From the NCBI RefSeq assembly GCF_000013625.1, contig NC_009659.1, forward strand, positions 3,906,001 through 3,970,000: 64,000 bases of DNA, given 5' to 3'. A program made the translations under genes and the position numbers. The notes below the pieces were generated by a model. That model had not been told where the DNA came from. It saw only the letters and a program-made list of their open reading frames with translations, and did no database searches. Source of the stretch: Janthinobacterium sp. Marseille. GTDB taxonomy: Bacteria > Pseudomonadota > Gammaproteobacteria > Burkholderiales > Burkholderiaceae_D. This document shows, one piece after another, positions 20,355-29,974 of this stretch (within the stretch, counting starts at the first letter, position 1; each line of letters begins with the position of its first letter).

Positions 20355-21195
20355 GATTTTCAGTCCTTTTAATAGAAGTTGGGTTGATATCCGTTCTGTC
20401 CCGCCGATGATTGCATTGACTGCACAGGCGTGTTTTTGGAATATCAAGCACGCGTGCTTGGGCCGTGCAGAAATTCTGCCAAGCTACTTGTCTGTCGGTG
20501 GGAAGATACGGTGCACGAAATGCATCGTGAGAACTACAGGAATCCAGTTGGGTATCGGGACTGGCGTTACCTGAAGCCGGCTGAATCATGTTGGAAATGA
20601 TTCAGCAAACTGGATGAGCCCAACTTTGGTGAAAATAATTTTACTTGAGATTGCAGTAATTTCCCAGATGCCGGTGCTCAACGCAGGCCGCGTTCACGAC
20701 AGCGTCATGAAAACGATGCAAATTGGTGTGCCTGTGGTCTAGAACGGTGCACATTCCCGAAATCCGCGCCGGCAAAAATCATTGCAGAAAATTCTGCTCT
20801 ACGGCGTCTGCCGCGCTGCCGTTAAATAGTGTTTATGCGGCTCCCACTATGGTGAAAAGTAGGCCGGGCACAGAATATGCACGAGATAAATTACCTCAAG
20901 GAAACTATTTTGTTACTTTTCGAAAACGGCGTGTTGGCTGGGTACAACCCATGTCACAGCGAGGACAAAAAGCAAACGTAAAATATAGTTTCCATGCGGT
21001 AACTAAGGGATTTGTTGCTTTCTATTCAGATAGAATGGTTCTAACTAATTAGACAATAAAAACCACTAAAAACGGCTTAATCAGTTATTCAGCGCTCTTG
21101 AAATTAGCTTCTCTCAATAGAAAATTTTTCTTGAAGTCACGCCCCATGCTTAAACAGATTCAAACAACCGATCGATGTCTTTGCATGGGTAACGT
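20355..21195. other. Long non-coding or degenerate region, locally AT-rich
   Basis: About 840 bases without a gene I can support, and with lower GC than its neighbours from roughly 20620 to 21190. An open frame of 109 codons at 20723-21052 (plus) has no recognised domain and odd composition. The part at 20870-21060 looks like a possible gene remnant. No repeat, tRNA or insertion element was seen. Confidence 0.4.
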
Positions 21196-22287
21196 GTGAG
21201 CACTTCAGAACCCCTCATGATGGGATCGCTACTGGATCACCTGGTAGAGATCACCGGCCATCGCGATCACGACCTCCTCGACATTTCGGTGATGACCGCT
21301 TTGTTGAATATGGTAGGCGTGGCCGAGGCACGCGTAATGGAATTATTCCAGTCACGCGGTGAGCTTTTCGTGCGTCCGCGCGTCTGGATCTCCGGCGGCG
21401 CGGTACAAACCGTGGATGAAGAATATACCTCTTCCGAACAGGCGGGCGAACCCATCGTTTCCTTCCCCGGACTGGTCGCCTGTATCGCACAACGCAAAAA
21501 CCGCCTCGAAGAAAGCACTGAGAACGGCAGGCATGTCCTGTGGATTCCGATCTGGCAAAACGACAAAGTCTCGACCTGTCTCGAAATTGCGCATACACAG
21601 CCGTTTACGCCGCAGATGCTGCAAGTCATGGAAGGCATCCTGAGTGTTTATCGCAATTACCAAAGCCTGCTTGATTACAGCGAACGCGATTCACTGACCG
21701 GTTTGCTCAATCGCAAAACCTTCGACGAAAAATTCGCGCGCATGGTCAATGCCAAGCCATCCGAATCAGTCGCGCGCGACGATGAAGGACGCGAAGAGCG
21801 ACGCCATCATGCAGATGTGAAATCGCAATGGCTGGCGGTAATCGACATCGATCACTTCAAACGCGTTAATGACCAGTTCGGTCACCTGTACGGTGATGAA
21901 GTGCTAATCCTGGTCGCGAATGTTTTACGCACTTCCTTCCGTGCGCAAGATCGCGTGTTCCGTTTCGGCGGCGAAGAATTTGTAGTGTTACTGCGCTCCG
22001 CCACCCTGGCCGATGCGCAAATGGTGTTCGAACGCTTCCGCACCAGTATCGAACAGCACTCTTTCCCGCAAATCGGGCAAATCACGGTCAGCATTGGTTT
22101 TGCCAGCATTTCGCAGGAAACCCCGGTGGTGATCCTGGGTCACGCCGACCAGGCCTTGTACTACGCCAAAGACCATGGCCGTAATCAAGTCTGTTACTAC
22201 GATGAATTACTGGACCAGGGCCTGCTCCAGGTCGGCAAAAAAGCGGAATCGGTCGAATTTTTCTTCGACGAACCAACCGGCAGTTAA
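21196..22287 (+). CDS. GGDEF diguanylate cyclase with N-terminal sensory region
   Basis: The 363-residue protein makes c-di-GMP. The C-terminal GGDEF domain begins at DSLTGLLNRKTFDEKFARM, contains DIDHFKRVNDQFGHLYGDEVL and ends in the active-site loop RFGGEEFVVLL (near 21967). RAQD sits five residues before GGEEF, the RxxD inhibitory site for product feedback. The first 150 residues look like a GAF-like sensory domain, without a membrane helix. A loop of about 25 charged residues is inserted early in the GGDEF domain. The start is a GTG with a weak ribosome site; ATGs follow seven and eight codons later. Confidence 0.92.
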   Translation: MSTSEPLMMGSLLDHLVEITGHRDHDLLDISVMTALLNMVGVAEARVMELFQSRGELFVRPRVWISGGAVQTVDEEYTSSEQAGEPIVSFPGLVACIAQRKNRLEESTENGRHVLWIPIWQNDKVSTCLEIAHTQPFTPQMLQVMEGILSVYRNYQSLLDYSERDSLTGLLNRKTFDEKFARMVNAKPSESVARDDEGREERRHHADVKSQWLAVIDIDHFKRVNDQFGHLYGDEVLILVANVLRTSFRAQDRVFRFGGEEFVVLLRSATLADAQMVFERFRTSIEQHSFPQIGQITVSIGFASISQETPVVILGHADQALYYAKDHGRNQVCYYDELLDQGLLQVGKKAESVEFFFDEPTGS

Positions 22288-22438
22288 ATTTTCCCACGGG
22301 CCAAGCGTTCTGCCTGGCCAGTTTATCCCTGCCTTAGCGCCACGTTTTGACAGATATTGTTGCCATCTACCGGCTTCGCCACGACCTGCGCCGGCATCAA
22401 TGCAAATACGCAACACCTCATTTCTGAATTTCATTACT

Positions 22439-22457
22439 GATATTGCAAATCATTATC
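22439..22457 (+). promoter_or_regulatory. Fur box upstream of the TonB-dependent receptor
   Basis: The 19 bases match GATAATGATAATCATTATC at 16 positions, including the whole right half ATCATTATC. The site is about 150 bases before the receptor start. Iron-loaded Fur would repress the receptor here. The remainder of 22288-22610 shows nothing else that I can assign. Confidence 0.75.
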
Positions 22458-22610
22458 GTTTGCATTAGTATCGCGTTAAATTTACGTTAAGAAAACGTTA
22501 AAACGCAGCCAGCCAAACACCGAAGTCGGACGCCCTCGCTCCATTTCCCCCTGTGTACTAGCCAGCCATCAACACCTCCCCGCGTGGGATTCCCTTTTTC
22601 TGGAGCAAGC

Positions 22611-24767
22611 ATGGCAGCGCAGCATTCCCCGGACTTCGCACGTCCTTTCGAGCCTTTGGCGACCAATCCATCCCGTACCGAAAACGCGCTGGAGCGTCAC
22701 GCCCGCCGCACCTGGCCGCTGGCTGCGGCATTGCTCCTCGCATCTGCGTCAGCTGCAGCACAAAGCTCGGACCAACATTTGGCGGAAGTCGTGGTCAGTG
22801 CGTCGGGGTTTGAACAGGCAATCAAGGATGCGCCTGCCAGTATCACCATCATTACCCGCGAACAATTGGAAACCAATCGCGTCAACAGCGTTGCTGAAGC
22901 CCTGCGCGGCGTTGAAGGCGTGGACGTCGGCGATGCACCGGGTAAAACCGGCGGCATGAATATCAGCATGCGCGGCATGAACAGCCGTTTTACGCTGATC
23001 CTGATTGATGGCCGCAGGCAAAATACAGCCGGTAGCGTCACACCTAACGGCTTTGGTGAAACATCCACCTCCTTTATGCCACCACCTTCCGCCATCGAAC
23101 GTATCGAAGTCATACGCGGACCTATGTCCACGCTGTACGGCTCGGATGCGATGGGCGGCGTCATCAACATCATCACCCGCAAAGTTGGTAAAGTCTGGTC
23201 CGGCAACGTCACTGCGGAAACTACCTTGCAAGGTGAATCCCAATTCGGTAACTCACAAGCAGGCAGCGTATATCTGAGCGGGCCTTTGGTAGAAAACCTG
23301 TTCGGCCTGCAAGTGCGTGCACGCCGGTATCACCGCGATGATTCCAATATCCAGTGGCCAGGCAAGCTGCCAGGTAGCCTGACACTGGGCAATGACCCGG
23401 TTAAATCGACCATCGACACTGCAGGCGCAAAACTGACTTTCACGCCAAACAAAGACAATGACATTTCGCTCGATATAGACAGCTCGCGACAAACCTATGA
23501 CAACAGTCGCGGCCAGTTAGGCACCCTCGACAAAACCGGTGCAATTCGTGGTTATTTGCCAGAACAAAAATTCAACCGGGATCAAGTCACACTGGCGCAC
23601 ACACTGCGCATGGCAAACAGCGTATTGGAATCCAGTCTCAGTCATACCAAGACCGAAACCATAGGTCGCACCATTCCAGACGGCGCGCCTGGTGGCAAAC
23701 CCGCTGGCTCACCTCGTACGCTGGAATCGGAGAGCACCATCTTCGATACCAAGCTGGTGACCGCACTCGATACACATATGCTGAGCGTAGGGGCGCAATG
23801 GTGGGAAGCCAAAATGATCGATGCAATCGCTCCGCGCGGCTTCGACCAAAAGCAAATTGGTGTCTTTGCCGAAGATGAATGGCGCATCCGCAAGGACCTG
23901 GCGCTGACAGTTGGCGTCCGCCATGACAACCACAGCACCTTCGGTGGCGCCACTACGCCACGCATGTATCTCGTCTGGAACGCAACCGATCAATGGACCT
24001 TTAAAGGCGGCGTCAGTAAAGCCTATCGCACCCCCGGGCTGGAACAACTGGTCAATGGTTTGTCAGGTATCGGCGGCCAGGGCACTATTCCGTTATACGG
24101 CAATCCTGCGCTACAACCAGAACGTAGTGTCAGCAGCGAACTCGGAACTTACTTCGACAATAACAAGGGCTTCCGTGCCAACGCCACCATCTTCCAGACT
24201 GACTTCAAAGATGCCATCAGCACCATTAGTAACTACGTCCCGCCAGGCGGTGGTGCACAGGGCAGTTTCCCTGTTAACGTCAGCAATGCAACAGTAAAAG
24301 GCCTGGAGCTCGGTGGCAGCCTGGAATTTGCCCGCGTCTGGAGAGTAGCGGCCAACTATACCTACACAGACAGCGAGCAAAAAACCGGCGCGAATATCGG
24401 CAAGCCCCTGGAAAACACTCCCAAGCACGCTGCCAACGTAAAACTGGATTGGCGCACATCAGAGCAACTGAATCTGTGGGCACAGGCAGAATACAAAAGC
24501 GAACGCTATCGCCCTGAAGACAATGCCACCAGCAATACCAAAGCACTACTCGGTGACTTCAAGGCATATACATTGCTGAACGTGGGCGGTACATACAAAA
24601 TCAACAAATCTTTTGCGATCAATATGGCCGTCAACAATTTGTTGAATAAAGACTTTGTCGCCTATCGCCAGGTCAGAAACAATGGCAATCCAAATAGCTT
24701 TGCCAATCAGTACATCAGCACCATGGAGCCGCGTCGCCTGTGGATCTCCGCCAATTACACTTTCTGA
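22611..24767 (+). CDS. TonB-dependent outer-membrane receptor (ferric siderophore type)
   Basis: The 718-residue outer-membrane receptor imports a ferric siderophore or similar ligand using TonB energy. After a signal peptide with an unusually long n-region (about 35 residues before PLAAALLLASASAAA), a TonB box-like HLAEVVVSASG precedes the plug (ITIITREQLE, RGMNSRFTLILIDGR, IERIEVIRGPMSTLYGSDAMGGVINIITR). The 22-strand barrel ends with the C-terminal Phe in WISANYTF. GGAG lies five bases before the ATG at 22611. The pattern is closest to FepA/CirA/BfrA types. A Fur box upstream supports iron repression. Confidence 0.93.
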   Translation: MAAQHSPDFARPFEPLATNPSRTENALERHARRTWPLAAALLLASASAAAQSSDQHLAEVVVSASGFEQAIKDAPASITIITREQLETNRVNSVAEALRGVEGVDVGDAPGKTGGMNISMRGMNSRFTLILIDGRRQNTAGSVTPNGFGETSTSFMPPPSAIERIEVIRGPMSTLYGSDAMGGVINIITRKVGKVWSGNVTAETTLQGESQFGNSQAGSVYLSGPLVENLFGLQVRARRYHRDDSNIQWPGKLPGSLTLGNDPVKSTIDTAGAKLTFTPNKDNDISLDIDSSRQTYDNSRGQLGTLDKTGAIRGYLPEQKFNRDQVTLAHTLRMANSVLESSLSHTKTETIGRTIPDGAPGGKPAGSPRTLESESTIFDTKLVTALDTHMLSVGAQWWEAKMIDAIAPRGFDQKQIGVFAEDEWRIRKDLALTVGVRHDNHSTFGGATTPRMYLVWNATDQWTFKGGVSKAYRTPGLEQLVNGLSGIGGQGTIPLYGNPALQPERSVSSELGTYFDNNKGFRANATIFQTDFKDAISTISNYVPPGGGAQGSFPVNVSNATVKGLELGGSLEFARVWRVAANYTYTDSEQKTGANIGKPLENTPKHAANVKLDWRTSEQLNLWAQAEYKSERYRPEDNATSNTKALLGDFKAYTLLNVGGTYKINKSFAINMAVNNLLNKDFVAYRQVRNNGNPNSFANQYISTMEPRRLWISANYTF

Positions 24768-24802
24768 TGCCCGGCTAAACCCTCTCTCAGCAGTGCCCTC
24801 TC

Positions 24803-24840
24803 GCGCACTAAGGCCTTCCGGCTTTAGTGCGCTTTTTTTT
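24803..24840 (+). terminator. Rho-independent terminator of the receptor gene
   Basis: A GC-rich hairpin (arms GCGCACTAAGGCC and GGCTTTAGTGCGC, loop TTCC) is followed directly by eight T. Confidence 0.92.
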
Positions 24841-24965
24841 GCTCACGTTTTACCCGGGCGGACAAAACCGCATTCTCCCGCCAAAAACACGCTTTGCCGA
24901 TTACTGGGATAATCCTTGCCTTACACAGGGCAACATTCCGCCCTTTCTTTACGGACCTATCCATC

Positions 24966-25856
24966 ATGAATCCCGGCATGCTGTACGCACTCTGCGCCTA
25001 TGTGGCCTGGGGCTCGTTTCCGATTTATTTCAAATCGCTGCACGATATTGCGCCGTTGGAAATCCTGCTGCACCGGATGGTGTGGGCGCTCGGTTTCCTG
25101 CTCATCGTACTCGCCGTGCGCAGGCAATGGGCGTGGTTAAGCGCTGTCTTGCGCCAACCTAAAGTATTGGCCGGCTTTACCGCCAGTGCACTGCTGTTAT
25201 CGACCAACTGGTTTGTCTATATCTGGGCCGTCAATCACGACCGCATCATTGATGCCAGCCTCGGCTATTTCATGACGCCGCTGGTGAATGTACTCCTCGG
25301 CTTCCTGGTGTTGGGCGAACGCCTGCGTCGCCTGCAATGGGCAGCGGTATTTGTGGCTGCGCTGGGCGTCGCCTGGCTGACCTGGGAAAATGGGCATTTG
25401 CCATGGATAGGACTAACGCTCGGACTGACCTTCGGCACCTACGGTTTGTTGCGTAAAACTGCCAAACTCGGCGCACTGGAAGGCTTGTCCCTGGAAACCT
25501 TATTGTTGTTCCCGCTCGCAGTACTTGCGTTGGCGGTGATGGCCTGGAATGGCAGTAACAGCTTCATCCACGCGCCGACTGCATCGCAATGGCTACTGGT
25601 TGCGGCCGGTCCTATCACTGCCATTCCACTGCTGCTGTTTGCTACAGCAGCACGTCGCATACCGCTATCCACGCTCGGGCTTTTGCAATACATCACGCCG
25701 ACGCTGCAATTACTGGTCGGCGTCTGGCTGTATCACGAGCCATTCAGTAGCGCACGCCTGGTCGGCTTTGCCGCGATCTGGATCGCGCTCGGTTTGTACT
25801 CGGCAGACGGACTATGGCAAAACTATAGGCAGCCCGCCGTCGATGCACAAAAGTAA
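24966..25856 (+). CDS. rarD: EamA/RarD family permease
   Basis: The 296-residue inner-membrane protein has ten predicted helices in two EamA-like halves. The start MLYALCAYVAWGSFPIYFKSL, the stretch NWFVYIWAVNHDRIIDASLGYF, and GLLQYITPTLQLLVGVWLYHEPF are characteristic of RarD (chloramphenicol-sensitive protein) rather than general EamA exporters. Substrates are unknown. The ATG at 24966 begins the first helix; the frame upstream is not needed. It ends at a bidirectional terminator shared with kup. Confidence 0.88.
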   Translation: MNPGMLYALCAYVAWGSFPIYFKSLHDIAPLEILLHRMVWALGFLLIVLAVRRQWAWLSAVLRQPKVLAGFTASALLLSTNWFVYIWAVNHDRIIDASLGYFMTPLVNVLLGFLVLGERLRRLQWAAVFVAALGVAWLTWENGHLPWIGLTLGLTFGTYGLLRKTAKLGALEGLSLETLLLFPLAVLALAVMAWNGSNSFIHAPTASQWLLVAAGPITAIPLLLFATAARRIPLSTLGLLQYITPTLQLLVGVWLYHEPFSSARLVGFAAIWIALGLYSADGLWQNYRQPAVDAQK

Positions 25857-25864
25857 GCAGGCAT

Positions 25865-25897
25865 TAAAAAAGGCAACACAGATGTGTTGCCTTTTTT
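25865..25897. terminator. Bidirectional terminator between rarD and kup
   Basis: A near-perfect hairpin with arms AAGGCAACACA and TGTGTTGCCTT has A-run and T-run flanks, so it works in both directions between the two convergent genes. Confidence 0.92.
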
Positions 25898-25915
25898 GTT
25901 GATGGAAATGAACGC

Positions 25916-27793
25916 TTAAATTTCTACCTTGGTACCCAATTCAATCACGCGGTTGGAAGGGATTTGGTAATAATCCGCGGCACCGCGTGCATGCCGTGAC
26001 ATCGCAACGAAGATATGTTCACGCCACAACGCCATACCACGCACCGGATTCGCCACCACGGTCTGGCGTGCGATGAAGAATGATGTTTCCATCATTTCGA
26101 ATTCCAGTCCCTGGTCTTTCGCCAACTCCAAAGCGGCAGGAATATCCGGCACGTTTTTGAAACCGTAAGTCACATCCATCTGATAGCAATCATCGCCCAG
26201 CAAATGGATGCGAACCTGGTCGGTGGTCGGCACATACGGTACTTCCATCATACGTACTGTCAGGAACACGACGCGCTCATGCAACACCTTGTTATGCGAC
26301 AGGTTGTGCAACATCGCATGCGGCACGCCGTCCGATTCACCACGCAGGAAAATCGCGGTGCCCGGGACGCGGGTAGGTGGCGAGATGAACAGCGAGGCGA
26401 GGAAGTCTTCCAATGGGATCGCATGCTTTTGCAAATTCTCGAATACCAGCTCACGACCACGCTTCCAGGTCAGCATCAAGGTGAACAGGATCGTACCAAG
26501 CAAGAGCGGGAACCAGCCACCGTGGAAGAGCTTGAGCATATTCGCCGAAAACAGGCTGAGGTCGATCACCAGGAAAAAGCCGGTCGATGCGAGGCACAGC
26601 AAGAGATTGTATTTCCAGCGATAACGGATCACGAAGAAAGTCAGTATCGTGGTCACCAGCATGGTTGCAGTCACGGCGATACCGTAAGCCGCTGCCAGGT
26701 CGGACGAAGAACCGAAACCAACCACGGCCATCACCACTACCGCCATCTGCAGCCAGTTCACTGCAGGAATATAAATCTGCCCGATCTGGCTGGCCGACGT
26801 AAATTCAATCTTCATGCGCGGCAGGAAGCCCAGCGCAATCGCCTGCTTGGTCATCGAGAAGGTGCCGGAAATCGTCGCCTGCGACGCGATGATGGCAGCC
26901 ATGGTCGAAAGTGCAACCAGCGGGTAAATACTCCATGCGCCGAGTTGCTGGTAAAAAGGATTTGTCACGGCATCCGGATGCATCAGGAGCAAAGCCCCTT
27001 GCCCGAGGTAGTTCAGAGCCAGTGCCGGAAAGGCCACCAGGAACCAGGCCATGCGGATCGGCTTGGCACCAAAGTGACCCATATCAGCATAGAGGGCTTC
27101 GGCACCGGTGAAGGCCAGCACCACTGCACCCAGCGCAATGAATGCGAGGAAACGATTACCGTCGAGGAAGTGCAATGCATGCCAGGGATTGAGTGCGTAC
27201 AGGATTTCCGGCGCATCGATGATATTGACGACGCCCATTACTGCCAGCGTCGCAAACCAGACCACCATGATGGGGCCAAACCATTTACCGATACCAGCGG
27301 TACCGCGCGCCTGCACGGAATAAAGGCCAACCAGCACGGCGACCGTTAAAGGCACCACATAAGGATCAAAGGTTTCGGTTGCCACGCTCAAACCTTCGAT
27401 CGCAGACAACACTGAAATCGCCGGTGTAATCACGCTATCGCCATAAAACAGCGTGGCGCCGAACAGGCCCATGACCAGCAGCGGGAAATACCAGCGTGAA
27501 TTGCGCGTCACGGAAGAAAGCGCCAGCGCCATCAAGGCCATGATGCCGCCTTCGCCGCGGTTATTCGCGCGCAGCACCAGCGTGACGTACTTGAGTGAAA
27601 CGATGATGATCAAGCCCCAGACGATCAGTGAAACGACACCGAGCAGGTTTTCCGGTGTGAGGGCCAGGCCGTGTTCTTTGGAGAACACCTCTTTCATCGT
27701 ATATAAAGGACTCGTACCGATGTCGCCGTACACAATGCCGACAGCGGCCAGAGTCAATGCAGCCAGGCTGCTTTTTTTATCTGGTGAAGCCAA
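25916..27793 (-). CDS. kup: Low-affinity potassium transporter Kup
   Basis: The 625-residue inner-membrane K+ uptake protein has twelve helices and the family signature near the start: AAVGIVYGDIGTSPLYTMKEVF, followed by VLRANNRGEGGIMALMAL. The C-terminal cytoplasmic region (about 150 residues) is complete and contains MMEVPYVPTTDQVR and the terminal VIELGTKVEI. Length matches Kup/TrkD. Divergent from ettA; the 276 bases between them must hold both promoters, but no box could be assigned. Confidence 0.95.
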   Translation of the reverse strand: MASPDKKSSLAALTLAAVGIVYGDIGTSPLYTMKEVFSKEHGLALTPENLLGVVSLIVWGLIIIVSLKYVTLVLRANNRGEGGIMALMALALSSVTRNSRWYFPLLVMGLFGATLFYGDSVITPAISVLSAIEGLSVATETFDPYVVPLTVAVLVGLYSVQARGTAGIGKWFGPIMVVWFATLAVMGVVNIIDAPEILYALNPWHALHFLDGNRFLAFIALGAVVLAFTGAEALYADMGHFGAKPIRMAWFLVAFPALALNYLGQGALLLMHPDAVTNPFYQQLGAWSIYPLVALSTMAAIIASQATISGTFSMTKQAIALGFLPRMKIEFTSASQIGQIYIPAVNWLQMAVVVMAVVGFGSSSDLAAAYGIAVTATMLVTTILTFFVIRYRWKYNLLLCLASTGFFLVIDLSLFSANMLKLFHGGWFPLLLGTILFTLMLTWKRGRELVFENLQKHAIPLEDFLASLFISPPTRVPGTAIFLRGESDGVPHAMLHNLSHNKVLHERVVFLTVRMMEVPYVPTTDQVRIHLLGDDCYQMDVTYGFKNVPDIPAALELAKDQGLEFEMMETSFFIARQTVVANPVRGMALWREHIFVAMSRHARGAADYYQIPSNRVIELGTKVEI

Positions 27794-28069
27794 AGAGTGC
27801 TCTCTTTAGAGGGATGGTGCGTCGCACAATAGGATATGCGACTCCATAATGCAAGTAAACATGAGCTTCCGTCTACACAGTGTTGCACTAAAGTTGAATC
27901 TCGCCCAGCCCTAGTTTACAAACCGTGAAATTTTCGGTTTTAAATACATTTTGCCATCGATATCCGTCCCGGCATCCGCATCATTATTAATATCGCCCTT
28001 ACCGTAGCGCCCCGCATCGGTTATCCTTGCACCCACCTCTTTGGCAAGCAACCTCATCTTGAAATAACA

Positions 28070-29737
28070 ATGGCAAATTACGTTTACACCATGAACCGCG
28101 TGGGCAAGATCGTCCCACCGAAACGTCAGATCCTGAAAGACATCTCGCTGTCCTTCTTCCCCGGCGCCAAGATCGGCGTACTGGGCCTGAACGGCTCAGG
28201 CAAATCGACGCTGCTGAAAATCATGGCCGGCATCGATACCGACATCATCGGCGAGGCACGCCCGGCACCTAACCTCAACATCGGTTACCTGCCGCAGGAA
28301 CCGCAACTCGATCCGGAACAAACCGTGCGCCAGGCAGTGGAAGGCGGACTCGGTGAAGTATTCGAAGCCAAGGCCAAGCTGGAAGAAGTGTATGCGGCGT
28401 ATGCCGAGCCGGATGCTGATTTCGACGCGCTCGCAACCGAGCAGGCGCGACTCGAAGCCATTATCTCGACCTCGGCCGGCGACAATCCTGAACAGCAACT
28501 GGAAATGGCTGCCGATGCGCTGCGCCTGCCACCATGGGATGCCAAGATAGGCGTCCTGTCCGGCGGTGAAAAACGTCGCGTCGCACTGTGCCGCTTATTG
28601 CTGTCCAAACCCGACATGCTCCTGCTCGACGAACCGACCAACCATTTGGATGCTGAATCGGTAGACTGGCTCGAACAATTCCTGCAGCGCTTCCCGGGCA
28701 CCGTCGTCGCGATTACCCATGATCGCTACTTCCTCGACAATGCCGCCGAATGGATCCTGGAACTGGATCGCGGCCATGGCATCCCATGGAAAGGCAACTA
28801 CAGCTCGTGGCTGGAACAAAAAGGCGATCGTCTGAAGCAGGAAGAAGCATCGGAGTCGTCGCGCCAAAAAACCATCGCCAAGGAATTGGAATGGGTACGC
28901 CAAAATCCGAAAGGCCGTCAGGCCAAATCGAAAGCGCGCCTGGCCCGCTTCAATGAGCTGTCCGAACACGAATACCAAAAGCGCAATGAGACACAAGAGA
29001 TCTTCATCCCGGTCGCCGAGCGCCTCGGTAATGAAGTCATCGAATTCAAAAATGTCTCCAAGGCTTTCGGCGATCGCCTCTTGATCGATAACCTGAGCTT
29101 CCGCATTCCTGCAGGTGCCATCGTCGGTATCATCGGTCCTAACGGTGCCGGTAAATCGACCCTGTTCAAAATGATCACCGGCAAGGAACAACCGGATAGC
29201 GGCGAAGTCGTGATCGGAACCACCGCCAAAGTTTCCATTGTTGATCAGTCGCGCGATACGCTGAATGATGGCAAGACTGTCTTTGAAGACGTGACCGGCG
29301 GTGCCGACATCCTGACCGTAGGCCGTTTTGAAATGCCGTCGCGCGCCTACCTCGGTCGTTTCAACTTCAAGGGTGGCGACCAGCAAAAAATCGTCGGCAA
29401 CCTGTCCGGTGGTGAACGTGGCCGCCTGCACCTGGCCAAGACCCTGCTGATGGGCGGCAACGTCCTGCTGCTGGATGAACCGTCAAACGATCTGGACGTG
29501 GAAACCCTGCGCGCGCTGGAAGACGCCTTGCTGGAATTTGCCGGCAGCGTATTGGTGATCTCACATGATCGCTGGTTCCTCGATCGTATCGCGACCCACA
29601 TCCTGGCCTTCGAAGGGAACTCGCAAGTTTCGTTCTTTGACGGCAACTATCAGGAATATGAAGCTGACAAGCGTAAACGCCTGGGTGAAGAAGGTGCGAA
29701 ACCTAAACGTATCCGCTACAAGCCGTTGACGACCTGA
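28070..29737 (+). CDS. ettA: Energy-dependent translational throttle protein EttA (ABC-F)
   Basis: The 555-residue cytoplasmic protein has two ABC domains and no membrane helix. The first has GLNGSGKST, LSGGEKRRVALCRLLL and LLLDEPTNHLD; the second GPNGAGKST, LSGGERGRLHLAKTLL and LLLDEPSNDLD. The charged linker carries the arm and the PtIM tip (KGRQAKSKARLARFNEL). EttA binds the ribosomal E site and tunes the first peptide bond to the energy charge. The opening NYVYTMNRVGKIVPPKR is specific to EttA among ABC-F proteins. Confidence 0.95.
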   Translation: MANYVYTMNRVGKIVPPKRQILKDISLSFFPGAKIGVLGLNGSGKSTLLKIMAGIDTDIIGEARPAPNLNIGYLPQEPQLDPEQTVRQAVEGGLGEVFEAKAKLEEVYAAYAEPDADFDALATEQARLEAIISTSAGDNPEQQLEMAADALRLPPWDAKIGVLSGGEKRRVALCRLLLSKPDMLLLDEPTNHLDAESVDWLEQFLQRFPGTVVAITHDRYFLDNAAEWILELDRGHGIPWKGNYSSWLEQKGDRLKQEEASESSRQKTIAKELEWVRQNPKGRQAKSKARLARFNELSEHEYQKRNETQEIFIPVAERLGNEVIEFKNVSKAFGDRLLIDNLSFRIPAGAIVGIIGPNGAGKSTLFKMITGKEQPDSGEVVIGTTAKVSIVDQSRDTLNDGKTVFEDVTGGADILTVGRFEMPSRAYLGRFNFKGGDQQKIVGNLSGGERGRLHLAKTLLMGGNVLLLDEPSNDLDVETLRALEDALLEFAGSVLVISHDRWFLDRIATHILAFEGNSQVSFFDGNYQEYEADKRKRLGEEGAKPKRIRYKPLTT

Positions 29738-29765
29738 TCATTTCCGGAACCATATGTCGGAAACA

Positions 29766-29803
29766 AAAATGGCGACCTCGATATCAAGGTCGCCATTTTT
29801 TAT
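29766..29803 (+). terminator. Rho-independent terminator of ettA
   Basis: Arms AATGGCGACCT and AGGTCGCCATT form a perfect hairpin around CGATATCA, followed by six T in TTTTTTATT. Confidence 0.92.
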
Positions 29804-29974
29804 TGCCCTTTCAGCAGCAGGATGACTAAGGAAATGCAGCACTGTCGTGGCTTACCGGACGACACACCCCTGCAAAAAGCAACTAAGGTTATTTCTTTTT
29901 GTTATTAAAGCCCGGGGCATGCTTTCAATACAATGGACGGTCTTGAATCCAACTTGTCTCCCAAGGCCATCAAA

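Noticed and set aside
20723..21052. Open frame of 109 codons in the long gap
   Set aside because: No domain, no good ribosome site, unusual composition. Mentioned as possible remnant only.
26204..27349. A 381-codon open frame antisense to kup
   Set aside because: Shadow of Kup; composition (His, Gln, Arg-rich) and absence of a start context argue against a gene.
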